DNA of 64,000 nucleotides from contig SKCR01007817.1 of NCBI GenBank assembly GCA_019454045.1, positions 558,001 to 622,000 on the forward strand, read 5' to 3'. The notes beneath the pieces are model-generated. The model searched no databases. It saw only the letters and a program-made list of their open reading frames with translations, and was not told the DNA's origin. Shown one piece after another: positions 1-8,510 of this stretch; the stretch's first letter is position 1; every line of letters starts with the position of its first letter. Source of the DNA: Zanthoxylum bungeanum. Taxonomy: Eukaryota; Streptophyta; Magnoliopsida; Sapindales; Rutaceae. A program made the position numbers and the translations under genes.

Positions 1-39
1 CTGGTCAACGGTCAACCATTTGAGAAGTTTGACCTTGCT

Positions 40-475
40 AAAATGCGCCGTGCCACGTGTCACCATCACATCCCATCTGCTAACATGCGCCGTGCCACGT
101 GTCATCAATCATATGCTGCCGACACTCAGACTTGACACGTGTCGCCTCGTCATCAGCCACATCATCGGTCAACAAGTCAACCTTGCCACGTGTCATGCCA
201 CATCATCGTCCACGTCAGCAGGTCAACCGAGTCAACTTGCCACGTCAGCCTCAGCCAATCAGAACTTGACACGTGTCGCCACGTGTCGCAATCCTATTGT
301 GCCGACAAATGCAACACAGCCTACGCCACGTCATCGCCACGTCAGCGCCACGTCATCGCCACGACGTCATCAATGACGTTATCACAATAATTGAGAATTA
401 GCCGCCTTGACACGTGTCGCATGTACAGTCAGCCGCCTTGCTACGTGTCGCCTTCTCATTGTGCCACGTCGATGA
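40..475 (+). promoter_or_regulatory. G-box/ABRE-like array in element A 5' LTR
   Basis: Seven CACGTG hexamers start at 54, 96, 136, 187, 270, 280 and 411, with TACGTG at 442 and many CCACGTCA motifs between them. Several read GACACGTGTC, a palindromic G-box. Such ACGT-core motifs are bound by plant bZIP and bHLH factors, and CACGTGTC fits the abscisic-acid response element. Position upstream of the LTR TATA box supports a U3 enhancer role. That role is inference; the motif density is observed. Confidence 0.6.
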
Positions 476-545
476 ATCCAGCGTCGCGACGCGCAGCTCC
501 TTGGAGTCGCGACGCGCGAACAGTGCCAAACAGTAAACATTTTGC

Positions 546-553
546 TATAAATA
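546..553 (+). promoter_or_regulatory. TATA box of element A 5' LTR
   Basis: TATAAATA, followed by AGAG, lies just downstream of the G-box array and of two TCGCGA palindromes (about 481-515). The same layout recurs in the right LTR at 6790, in J at 50495, in H at 40775 and in the solo LTR at 34351, which supports it as the Pol II core promoter. Confidence 0.7.
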
Positions 554-849
554 GAGGGCGAATTTTCAGTTTTTTGACACACCTTTCTCTCTCTCTTGAT
601 TTCTCTCTCTAGAGAGAGTTTCTCTCTCTAGAATTTTTATTTTTTTTATTTTTATTTTGTAATTTTTATTTTAATTACTTTTGTAATAATAGTAATTTAA
701 TTTTTACTTTTTATTTTTTACAGTTTTTACTATTCACCATGTTGAAGTAACTTTTCAGCTAGGGTGAAAGGTAATTCTTCTACTATTGCTATTTAGATTA
801 ATCTCCCTTAAAAATAATATATTCACTATTTAAAATATTGACTTAATAA

Positions 850-1025
850 GGAATACCGCTATATTGGTCGGTTGGTAATTTAATTTTAATCTGGTTTAAA
901 CCTGACTAATCACGGATACCGCCAGACTGGTCGGTTGGTAAATTTATTTTTGGTTCCGCCTTAATGGCTGGTTGGACTTATTTGACTTAATCAGGATACC
1001 GCCAGAATGGTCGGTTGGTAATATT
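850..1025 (+). repeat. Imperfect GGTCGGTTGGTAA repeats in LTR
   Basis: Four degenerate units of the form TACCGC-n-ATTGGTCGGTTGGTAA occur at about 856, 917, 956 and 998. They recur in the right LTR (7093-7265), in J (about 50783-50970) and, more diverged, in H (about 41050-41160). Function unknown. Confidence 0.65.
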
Positions 1026-1908
1026 ATCACAAGTTTATATATTATTTTATGGGAGATATCTAAATTAGTAGTAGTAAAAGTAATTCCTTTTACCTTAGCA
1101 TTTTATTTTATTGTAATTTACTTTTCAGCATTTTTACTTTATGTCTTTTAATTTTATGTATTTACTAGTCCTAGTTATGTGTTAGTTATTAGAGGTTGTG
1201 ATGACTTTTAATATCACCGGTTTATAAGGGATTATTTTATAGTTGGGTAATTTAAAGGTTTATTTATTAAGTCTTAAGCTTAATGCTTCTTGTTGTCTGA
1301 TCACCAATAAGATTGATATGGTAAATCTAAAATGAACTAGACATAGGGATTTTAGGTTTCAGCCTTAGACTTAATAGCCCACGATCTTCCTTGAGGATAG
1401 ATAACCCTTTAATAGATTTCCTTACAGGATAGGAATATACCTGTTGGGCGGGGGTAGCCATAATTGGAACTTAAACTTAATGAATCCAGATAATTTGGTT
1501 GACATAGACATATGGTTCAATTGGGTTAAACTGGGTATTTGTGTCTGACCATCGACAGAGGCTTACACATAATTTAGTGTTCCAGGTTAATAAATCAATA
1601 TATTACCAACTTTAAGATAACCACTTCATCTTAAAATGATATAAAAGAAATCACAACCTTAATCTTTGTGTCTTTTGTTATTTTCCTTAGTATTTTCTTT
1701 GTCTTTTTATTATTTATTTATTTTGTAAAACCACTTCAACCAATCAAACAATCATTCTCTTCTCCCTATATTTAGATATTTGTAAATAAATAGATTCAAC
1801 AATTAATAACACAGTAGGAATTAAGTCCTCGTGGGATCGATATTTTTATACTACTTGAACGATACGTGCGCTTGCGTTATACGTGTGTGTTTACGCCGGT
1901 CAAGTTTT

Positions 1909-1926
1909 TGGCGCCGTTGCCGGGGA
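1909..1926 (+). promoter_or_regulatory. Primer binding site of element A (tRNA-Asp)
   Basis: TGGCGCCGTTGCCGGGGA is complementary to the 3' end of plant tRNA-Asp and starts six bases after the LTR end. It would prime minus-strand DNA synthesis. The identical site in H (41974) and J (60876) ties the three gypsy elements together. Confidence 0.9.
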
Positions 1927-2038
1927 CTTATATTTCTTGAGTTGTTAATTTTGAAGCTATCTAATTTACTTGTATCTAATTTTCTTTATTTTTATCTGTA
2001 ATTTTTATTTCTTTCTTTTAATTTCAGGTGACTTAAAA

Positions 2039-2986
2039 ATGGAACATTACTGGGAGATTGAAAGATTACGTGCTTTACAAGAAGATACACACACCCGAAA
2101 TCTGGAGCAACAGTCCGGTTTTCTGAGGCCTGTTGTCCAGCCCAATGATTATCACTGGATGCCAGAACCAAGTTATACTACATTTGCTCAACAGAACTCA
2201 ATGTGGAGATGTGACATATGTAATGGTAACCACCCAAGCGATTATTGCGAGTACAACTACCATCCAGGGTGGCAAAACTATCAAGATCCTTCATGGTATG
2301 ACGAGCCATCACATTTCACAGAATCACATTTTCCATCTTATCCACCATCTTCCTTCGATCCTTATCAACAACCAGAACCATCAGAGGAAGATCAGTGGAT
2401 TCACATGTTCAAGGAACAAGTAGCTCAATTTGATGCACAATTTCAGAGTCAAACAGAATCCATACAGAGAATGACAGATCAGATCAGACAATTAACAGAA
2501 AACCAGAACTATATACCTCAAGAACCAGATTCAGATGACACTGATGAAGCCTTCGAGTACCAATCATTTCAGAATGACACTTCAACAGAGGAGGAGGCTG
2601 AGCAGTATCAACAATCAGAGGTATCAGTTCAGGAACTTGAACCGGCAAAGTCTCGATTTGATTTTTATTATTCTGACTCTGACAAGGATGAAGCTGAAAT
2701 ATTTGTACCAACTGCATCAAAAATTGAGGATGGAATTCTGTATCCTCAAAATGAAGATCTTGGAGATTCCATTTCACAAATGTTTGAAGAAGATCAACTT
2801 GAGCCAATCAATTCACCCGAATCAGAGGATGAAGACCTAATGTCTGACTCATCTTTTCATCCTCAGGTGGAGCAAGAAACAGAGCAAATGGAGGAGCAAT
2901 GTCTGACCTTAATAAAAATCCAGAGCATTCAGGAAAAACATCGCTGTTTTGGGGAGTACAAACAAAGATATCACCCAGAAGCTTGA
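2039..2986 (+). CDS. gag-like protein of element A, 315 aa
   Basis: This is the only long ORF of element A. I chose the ATG at 2039 because it lies just after a pyrimidine-rich stretch ending TTTCAG (about 2026), a layout shared with H and J; an in-frame ATG at 1970 would add only a hydrophobic pyrimidine-tract translation. Residues 58-70 form a cysteine-histidine cluster C-x2-C-x3-H-x4-C, like the short knuckle of Athila/Tat gag C-termini, followed by a proline- and tyrosine-rich stretch, a glutamine-rich helix (about 115-155) and a long acidic tail. The N-terminal capsid part seen in J (from 61003) is missing, so this looks like the C-terminal half of gag kept as a separate protein. The homologous ORF in H (42104) starts at the same point. 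The reading frame has no internal stop, which is unusual in this window. Confidence 0.7.
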   Translation: MEHYWEIERLRALQEDTHTRNLEQQSGFLRPVVQPNDYHWMPEPSYTTFAQQNSMWRCDICNGNHPSDYCEYNYHPGWQNYQDPSWYDEPSHFTESHFPSYPPSSFDPYQQPEPSEEDQWIHMFKEQVAQFDAQFQSQTESIQRMTDQIRQLTENQNYIPQEPDSDDTDEAFEYQSFQNDTSTEEEAEQYQQSEVSVQELEPAKSRFDFYYSDSDKDEAEIFVPTASKIEDGILYPQNEDLGDSISQMFEEDQLEPINSPESEDEDLMSDSSFHPQVEQETEQMEEQCLTLIKIQSIQEKHRCFGEYKQRYHPEA

Positions 2987-3271
2987 CAGAATGGAACTCC
3001 ATTCCAAGTCAAACACCATTCGAGACCTCCTGATTTTCTTTCTTTCTTTGCAGGAACCACTGGAGCAACAAAAGTCAAAATGTGGCACGAGCATTAAATG
3101 AGACAAAATTCTTTTTGCCACTTTACCGTTGGAAGAGACCCTTCAAAAGCAACGCTCACGGGATTGTCTTTAATCGGACATCCAAAACGACATTGAAACC
3201 TCCTTGACAAATAGATTTCAGTCACGTCTGGCTGAAGACGAAAAATTTAGCGCTAGCAGGGAGGCAACCCA
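2987..3271 (+). other. Post-ORF region with conserved GGCAACCC motif
   Basis: Sequence after the gag-like stop aligns by eye with the second ORF of H (43019-43330) but is frame-broken in A. It ends at GCTAGCAGGGAGGCAACCCA (3252-3271). A GGGAGGCAACCC motif is familiar from Athila and Tat elements downstream of pol, so this marks the junction where pol would have ended. H has the equivalent at 43374-43393. Confidence 0.55.
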
Positions 3272-3514
3272 TGCAATTTTGTTGTAATTTATTTTGCATA
3301 TTTTGTGTGAACTTTTTAATTTTGTGTGTTAGTTTTGCAGGAAAAATAAAAACGGAATTTTTCAGAACAAGAAAGGCAGTGCAAGCGGGATTTTCAAAAT
3401 AAAAATTTGACAAAATCACGAAGTTACAAAGTTGATCCAGGAGACGGCCAAGTAAGGAGTCACCTCTTGAGAGGCGTCCCTATGGATTTATCCGTCGCAA
3501 GATATGATTTTGCC
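3272..3514 (+). other. Non-coding internal spacer of element A
   Basis: A+T-rich sequence with no supported coding content. It includes GTTTTGCAGGAAAA near 3335, a possible 3' splice site that has a counterpart in H near 43430. Confidence 0.4.

Positions 3515-3542
<28 letters not shown>
3515..3542 (+). repeat. A28 homopolymer tract
   Basis: Twenty-eight consecutive A residues. They are followed immediately by an 18-bp perfect palindrome (3543-3560) with the GCGTCGCGACGC core seen in the gypsy LTRs. Confidence 0.9.
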
Positions 3543-3545
<3 letters not shown>

Positions 3546-3589
3546 GCGTCGCGACGCTGACTCAAAAACAGAACATAAGCAGAGGCGCT

Positions 3590-4260
3590 GGCAGCATCTC
3601 CTTTCACTCTTCATCTTCTTCATCCTCAACCACCAACCACCCCTTGCCGAGACCGAAACTCACCAGAACCACCACCACCTCCAACCGTGAGACAAACCGA
3701 GATCCACCACCGTGAGACCGCCAAATCCACGACCGAAACCGCAACAACTCACCGAGAACAAACCAAAACCGAGCCGTGTCAAACCACCATCAATAAAAGA
3801 TCTACCGCCGAGTTCACCCACTGCAGAGCCACCATCGCCGAGATCCACACTGTGAGCAACCACCGCGAGCCATTACCTTCATCACCGTGACCGAATCTTA
3901 GCCAACCAAGATCCACCACCGTGAGCCATCGCAGAGATCAACACCATCTTCATCCTTGCCGAAACCTTCATCGCCGGTTCTGAGCACCACCATCTGGCCG
4001 AAACTACCCACCACGAATCCATTACCGGAGCTGTGACCCACTTCCAAGACATCACAGAATCGCACCACATCGCCGGAATCAACCACAGCCGACCAAACTG
4101 AGACAAACCAGCCCATTGGCCGACACCTTCCTTCACCGTCACAATCACCGAATCCACCAAGCCACTGCCGTGTCTCTCTGTCACCAAACCGGCCGACCAG
4201 AAACCCAATCCAAAACCAACAGAACCGAGAGAACCCACCACTGCCAAAATCAGAATTTAA
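3590..4260 (+). other. C+A-rich, CCACC-repeating block of unknown origin
   Basis: This 670-base block is much richer in C and poorer in T than the rest of element A and is built of degenerate ATCCACCACCGTGAG-like phrases (about 3701, 3838 and 3909). Long frames are open on both strands simply because stop codons are scarce in such sequence. No protein family is recognisable. It could be a captured host segment or a degenerate 3'-region repeat, as is common in Tat/Athila elements. Inference only. Confidence 0.4.
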
Positions 4261-4704
4261 AATTAACGGTAATGATTTGATAAAAAATTGATTTGGTAAT
4301 TGGGTAAATTGAAAAATTGAATTGTGAATTGGTTGATTGGGAATTTTGAATTACGAAGGGTTGGATTGTGCATTAATTTGATTCGTAGATTGTGGGGGCG
4401 AAGAGTTGAATTGGGGTGTTTGTGGCATTTGATAGATTTAGGTTGTGTTGGATAATCAAAAATTCAGGGGAGACTCTGTCGAATTTTTCTGAAAAATACC
4501 AAAGTTGGGATTTGATTGGTGATAATTTTTTAGGGTGAATTTTGGGGAAAGTTTGAGTTTTTAAGGTGATTCTGCCAAAATTTTTAATGGTCAAATAGCA
4601 CTTGTGGTAGAACCGTAATTTGGGCATAAAACTTAATCGGTAATTTTTCCTGTAAAATTTCAGCTGACAGGTATTACCTTCTAACTCTCCTTTTACTGTT
4701 TAAG
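4261..4704 (+). other. A+T-rich spacer, nothing recognised
   Basis: Low-complexity sequence rich in AATTG and TTGG words. I see no coding or structural signal. Confidence 0.4.
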
Positions 4705-4742
4705 ACATTGGGGACAATGTCTCATTTAGGTTTGGGGGAGGA
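4705..4742 (+). other. Internal polypurine-like motif of element A
   Basis: ACATTGGGGACAATGT is followed by TTTAGGTTTGGGGGAGGA. Athila/Tat elements often carry such a GACAATGT plus TTTGGGGGAGG motif upstream of the 3' polypurine tract. It may be a second plus-strand primer. Confidence 0.5.
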
Positions 4743-4768
4743 ATTAGTTGATTAATACCGTTGTTTTT

Positions 4769-4825
4769 AGTTTGTATGTTGTTTGTATGTTGTTTTTAGT
4801 TTGTATGTTGTTTTTATTTTTAGTT
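4769..4825 (+). repeat. TTTGTATGTTG short tandem repeat
   Basis: Three to four tandem copies of a TTTGTATGTTGTTTTTAG-like unit. Confidence 0.6.
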
Positions 4826-5182
4826 CAAAATTTTTCGAAAAATACAAAAAAATTGAAAATTTTTCAAAAATTACAAAATATTTTGTGTTTGTGTGTTTTT
4901 ATTTTGACTAAAAAGGTGGAATTGGTGAGAGGTAGCCGAGTAGGAATTTCCGCTCCTGAGACGTATCTCAAACCTATTTCGAAATAAGTTAATTTTTGTT
5001 TATTTCATTTTGAATTATTTAATTTGTGAATTCTCCATAAATCTGACTAAAATGAATCTTCATATGTTCAGTTGACAGGTATTATGACTTACATGGAAAC
5101 ATACGGACATGAGCTAAAATTGAAAAGTTTGTAATATTTCGTGCTATAGTTTAATGGAGGAAGCATATCTAAATAGTGATGG

Positions 5183-5185
<3 letters not shown>

Positions 5186-5213
<28 letters not shown>
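5186..5213 (+). repeat. Second A28 homopolymer tract
   Basis: A run of 28 A residues, the same length as the one at 3515-3542. Confidence 0.9.
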
Positions 5214-5220
5214 CGTCTGA

Positions 5221-5447
5221 GATCCGAGTTATTAAGTCTGTAAGGGTGTTTTAATACCTAGTGCCCTAAAACAACTGGTTTGGGAGTCACTGGCCCAAAG
5301 CTCGTTACATGGATCGAAGATGCTGCAAAAATATATATCTGAAGTCTGTAATTAAGTTCGTAGGGGTGTCTTAACACCTGGTGCCCTAAAGCCAACTGGT
5401 TTTGGAGCCACCGACCCAAAGCTCGCTACATAGACGGAAGGTATTGT
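5221..5447 (+). repeat. Two tandem ~107-bp repeats
   Basis: Copy 1 (5221-5327) and copy 2 (5339-5446) share GGTGCCCTAAA, AACTGGTTT, GGAGCCAC and CCCAAAGCTCG in the same order, with scattered substitutions. Non-coding. Confidence 0.7.
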
Positions 5448-5962
5448 ATAAAAATAAAAAATAGAGAAAAATCAAAAGAAAAAATCAGAAAAATCAGAAA
5501 ATTATTCCATTACTACAAAGGGTGTGAAATCTGATAGAACTTTAGGACAAAAATATCTCTCTTATCAACTGCACTTATGACTGTTGTGGGCAAAAATGAG
5601 TTGATTAATATTTTGTTGGCTGTGGATATGGAGAATGGTAAAAATAATCGGAGAATTTACTTATTCGGTAATTTAGAAAGAAACAAAACAACTAGTAACT
5701 TGGAGTAGAATTTTCACCTGATTAGTCACTAATTTCTTTATTCTCTTTTCGCTTATCTTTTTGCTTTTGTGTGCATTAGTTTTAACTATCTTTTTACTTT
5801 TGTAAAATGTTTGTGGGTATCATTGCTGTAAACCCTCACGAGACTACACTCGTCTACTAGGGACACCTAGGGGTTTAAAGGCTTGTTGCATATGCTAAAT
5901 GCAACCGTGATCCCTACGAAAATGGCTTAGTTAAATTTTGTTATGTTATTTTATTTTGTATT
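5448..5962 (+). other. 3' internal spacer of element A
   Basis: A+T-rich with no coding frame. It includes a CCCTCACGAGAC...CACCTAGGGG stretch (about 5832-5874). Confidence 0.35.
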
Positions 5963-5999
5963 TTGCTCGAGGACTAGCAAAATGTTAGGTTTGGGGGTG
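5963..5999 (+). promoter_or_regulatory. Conserved hairpin and 3' polypurine tract of element A
   Basis: TTGCT-CGAGGACT-AGCAA (5963-5980) can form a short stem-loop, followed by AGGTTTGGGGGTG (5987-5999) directly before the LTR. The CTCGAGGAC hairpin next to TTTGGGGG is typical of Athila/Tat elements, where the purine tract primes plus-strand synthesis. Confidence 0.75.
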
Positions 6000-6289
6000 T
6001 GATGAGTGATATTTATATCACTATTTTCCACTCATTTAACTTAATATTTTGTTATAGTTTCTTGAGTTTTATGAACGTTTTGATGTGTTTTATTTTTCTT
6101 GCAGATAAATAAAGTTTGGACAGCACTGGAGGCAATTTGGGGCAAAACCGGACAAAAATGCGTCAACAGGGATATTTCCGTCTTTTCCGCGTCGCGACGC
6201 TGAAACACTGCGCGCCGCGACGCCCAGCGTGAGCCGAATCTGCTAACATGCGCCTGGTCAACGGTCAACCATTTGAAAAAGTTTGACCT

Positions 6290-6720
6290 TGCTAAAATGC
6301 GCCGTGCCACGTGTCACCATCACATCCTATCTGCTAACATGCGCCGTGCCACGTGTCATCATCATATGCTGCCGACACTCAGACTTGACACGTGTCGCCT
6401 CGTCATCATCCACATCATCGGTCAACAAGTCAACCTTGCCACGTGTCATGCCACATCATCGTCCACGTCAGCAGGTCAACCGAGTCAACTTGCCACGTCA
6501 GCCTCAGCCAATCAGAACTTGACACGTGTCGCCACGTGTCGCAATCCTATTGTGCCGACAAATGAAACACACGCCTACACCACGTCATCGCCACGTCAGC
6601 GCCACGTCATCGCCACGTCATCAATGACGTCATCACAATAATGAGAATTAGCCGCCTTGACACGTGTCGCATGTACATGCCTTGCTACGTGTCGCCTTCT
6701 CATTGTGCCACGTCGATGAA
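6290..6720 (+). promoter_or_regulatory. G-box/ABRE-like array in element A 3' LTR
   Basis: Seven CACGTG hexamers plus one TACGTG and about eight CCACGTCA motifs, matching the left LTR. TGACGTCA near 6621 is a full palindromic bZIP-type site. Confidence 0.6.
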
Positions 6721-6789
6721 TCCAGCGTCGCGCGCGCAGCTCCTTGGAGTCGCGACGCGCGAACAGTGCCCAACAGTAAACAATTTTGC

Positions 6790-6797
6790 TATAAATA
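6790..6797 (+). promoter_or_regulatory. TATA box of element A 3' LTR
   Basis: TATAAATAGAG, about 35 bases after a TCGCGACGCG palindrome, same layout as the left copy. Transcription from here would run into element B. Confidence 0.65.
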
Positions 6798-8135
6798 GAG
6801 GCGCGAATTTCAGTTTTGAAACACCTTTCTCTCTCTTGATTTCTCTCTCTAGAGAGAGTTTCTCTCTCTAGAATTTTTAGTTTTTTTTTATTTTTAGTTT
6901 GTAATTTATTTTAATTACTTTTGTAATAATAGTAATTTAATTTTTACTTTTTATTTTTTACAGTTTTTACTATTCACCATGTTGAAGTAACTTTTTCAGC
7001 TAGGGTGAAAGGTAATTCTTCTACTATTGCTATTTAGATTAATCTCCCTTAAAAATAATATATTCACTATTTAAAATATTGACTTAATAAGGAATACCGC
7101 TATATTGGTCGGTTGGTAATTAATTTTTAATCTGGTTTAAACCTGACTAATCACGGATACCGCCAGACTGGTCGGTTGGTAAATTTATTTTTGGTTCCGC
7201 CTTAATGGCTGGTTGGACTTAATTTGACTTAATCAGGATACCGCCAGAATGGTCGGTTGGTAATATTATCACAAGTTTATATATTATTTTATGGGAGATA
7301 TCTAAATTAGTAGTAGTAAAAGTAATTCCTTTTACCTTAGCATTTTATTTTATTGTAATTTACTTTCAGCATTTTTACTTTATGTCTTTTAATTTTATGT
7401 ATTTACTAGTCCTAGTTATGTGTAGTTAATTAGAGGTTGTGATGACTTTTAATATCACCGGTTTATAAGGGATTATTTTATAGTTGGGTAATTTAAAGGT
7501 TTATTTATTAAGTCTTAAGCTTAATGCTTCTTGTTGTCTGATCACCAATAAGATTGATATGGTAAATTTAAAATGAACTAGACATAGGGATTTTAGGTTT
7601 CAGCCTTAGACTTAATAGCCCACGATCTTCCTTGAGGATAATAACCCTTTAATAGATTTCCTTACAGGATAGGAATATACCTGTTGGGCGGGGTAGCCAT
7701 AATTGGAACTTAAACTTAATGAATCCAGATAATTTGGTTGACATAGACATATGGTTCAATTGGGTTAAACTGGGTATTTGTGTCTGACCATCGACAGAGG
7801 CTTACACATAATTTAGTGTTCCAGGTTAATAAATCAATATATTACCAACTTTAAGATAACCACTTCATCTTAAAATGATATTAAAAGAAATCACAACCTT
7901 AAATCTTTGTGTCTTTTGTTATTTTCCTTAGTATTTCTTTTGTCTTTTTATTTATTTTGTAAAACCACTTTCAACCAATCAAACAATCATTCTCTTCTCC
8001 CTATATTTAGATATTTGTAAATAAATAGATTCAACAATAATAACAACAGTAGAATTAAGTCCTCGTGGGATCGATATTTTTATACTACTTGAACGATACG
8101 TGCGCTGCGTTATACGTGTGTGTTTACGCCGGTCA

Positions 8136-8497
8136 GCTGTCATTTTCTCTCATCTGGTTTGCTCACTGCCGTGAGCTATGGGAAGCAAAGTGTTTGATTT
8201 TTGTGGCAAAAATCAAGAGAGCTAGCACTCCGAGAGACATGCGAAGGTGATAGGGAAGTCCACCCATGAGCTTGGAATCATTTGACGAAGCTTGGAGCTT
8301 GACGAAGGACCAATAATGGCCGAAAATGGAGACACCACAGCAGCTCACTGCCGTGACTTCCAGTGAGCAGAAAATTGATTTTTGTTCGTTGTCGCGTCGC
8401 TCAACCGCTCAATATGAGTATTCCGCAACTCCCTCGTTGTATTCGCACATGTGTTTGATGCTTTGTATTCGATCCTCGGGCCCGTAGAACTCCAATA
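8136..8497 (+). repeat. Element B 5' LTR, 3' portion only
   Basis: Matches 15855-16212 closely. The rest of this LTR lies left of element A. Confidence 0.88.
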
Positions 8498-8498
8498 A

Positions 8499-8510
8499 TG
8501 GTATCAGAGC
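8499..8510 (+). promoter_or_regulatory. Primer binding site of element B (initiator tRNA-Met)
   Basis: TGGTATCAGAGC is the usual plant copia primer site, complementary to the 3' end of initiator methionine tRNA, one base after the LTR end. Confidence 0.9.

Larger units (their letters stand above)
1..1902 (+). repeat. Element A 5' LTR (left end cut by window)
   Basis: This is the direct repeat of 6000-8135 and ends in GCCGGTCA just before the primer site. In order it holds a G-box-rich block (1-480), a TATA box at 546, CT-rich transcribed sequence with TCTCTCTAGAGAGAG (about 590-630), four short GGTCGGTTGGTAA-type repeats (about 856-1025) and an A+T-rich U5. No coding sequence is supported; the ORFs in its first 600 bases are chance frames through the CACGT-rich block. 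Confidence 0.92.
1..8135 (+). mobile_element. Element A: non-autonomous Ty3/gypsy LTR retrotransposon (Athila/Tat group)
   Basis: Two long direct repeats (1-1902 and 6000-8135) flank an internal region with a tRNA-Asp primer site at 1909 and a polypurine tract ending at 5999. Window base 1 matches base 6254 of the right copy, so about 250 bases of the left LTR lie outside the window. The internal region has one gag-like ORF and no protease, RT, RNase H or integrase, so any movement depends on enzymes supplied in trans, perhaps by an Athila-like relative such as J. By eye the LTRs differ at a few percent of sites, mostly small indels. The right end abuts GCTGT (8136-8140) in the LTR of element B; the matching target-site copy should lie upstream of the window. 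Confidence 0.9.
6000..8135 (+). repeat. Element A 3' LTR, complete (2,136 bp)
   Basis: Starts TGATGAGTGATATTTATATC and ends GCCGGTCA. It gives the full LTR layout: an early pair of GCGTCGCGACGC-like palindromes at 6189 and 6212, a G-box array (6290-6720), a TATA box, CT-rich leader, GGTCGGTTGGTAA repeats (7093-7265) and an A+T-rich tail. The right flank is element B LTR sequence. Confidence 0.93.

Noticed and set aside
20..390. Overlapping frames through the CACGT-rich part of the A LTR
   Set aside because: They are translations of regulatory repeat sequence and lie upstream of the TATA box.
1909..1926. tRNA gene
   Set aside because: Only the 18 bases complementary to a tRNA 3' end are present; it is a retrotransposon primer site.
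3882..4247. 121-codon minus-strand frame in the C+A-rich block
   Set aside because: Open on both strands because stop codons are rare in CCACC-rich sequence; no family resemblance.
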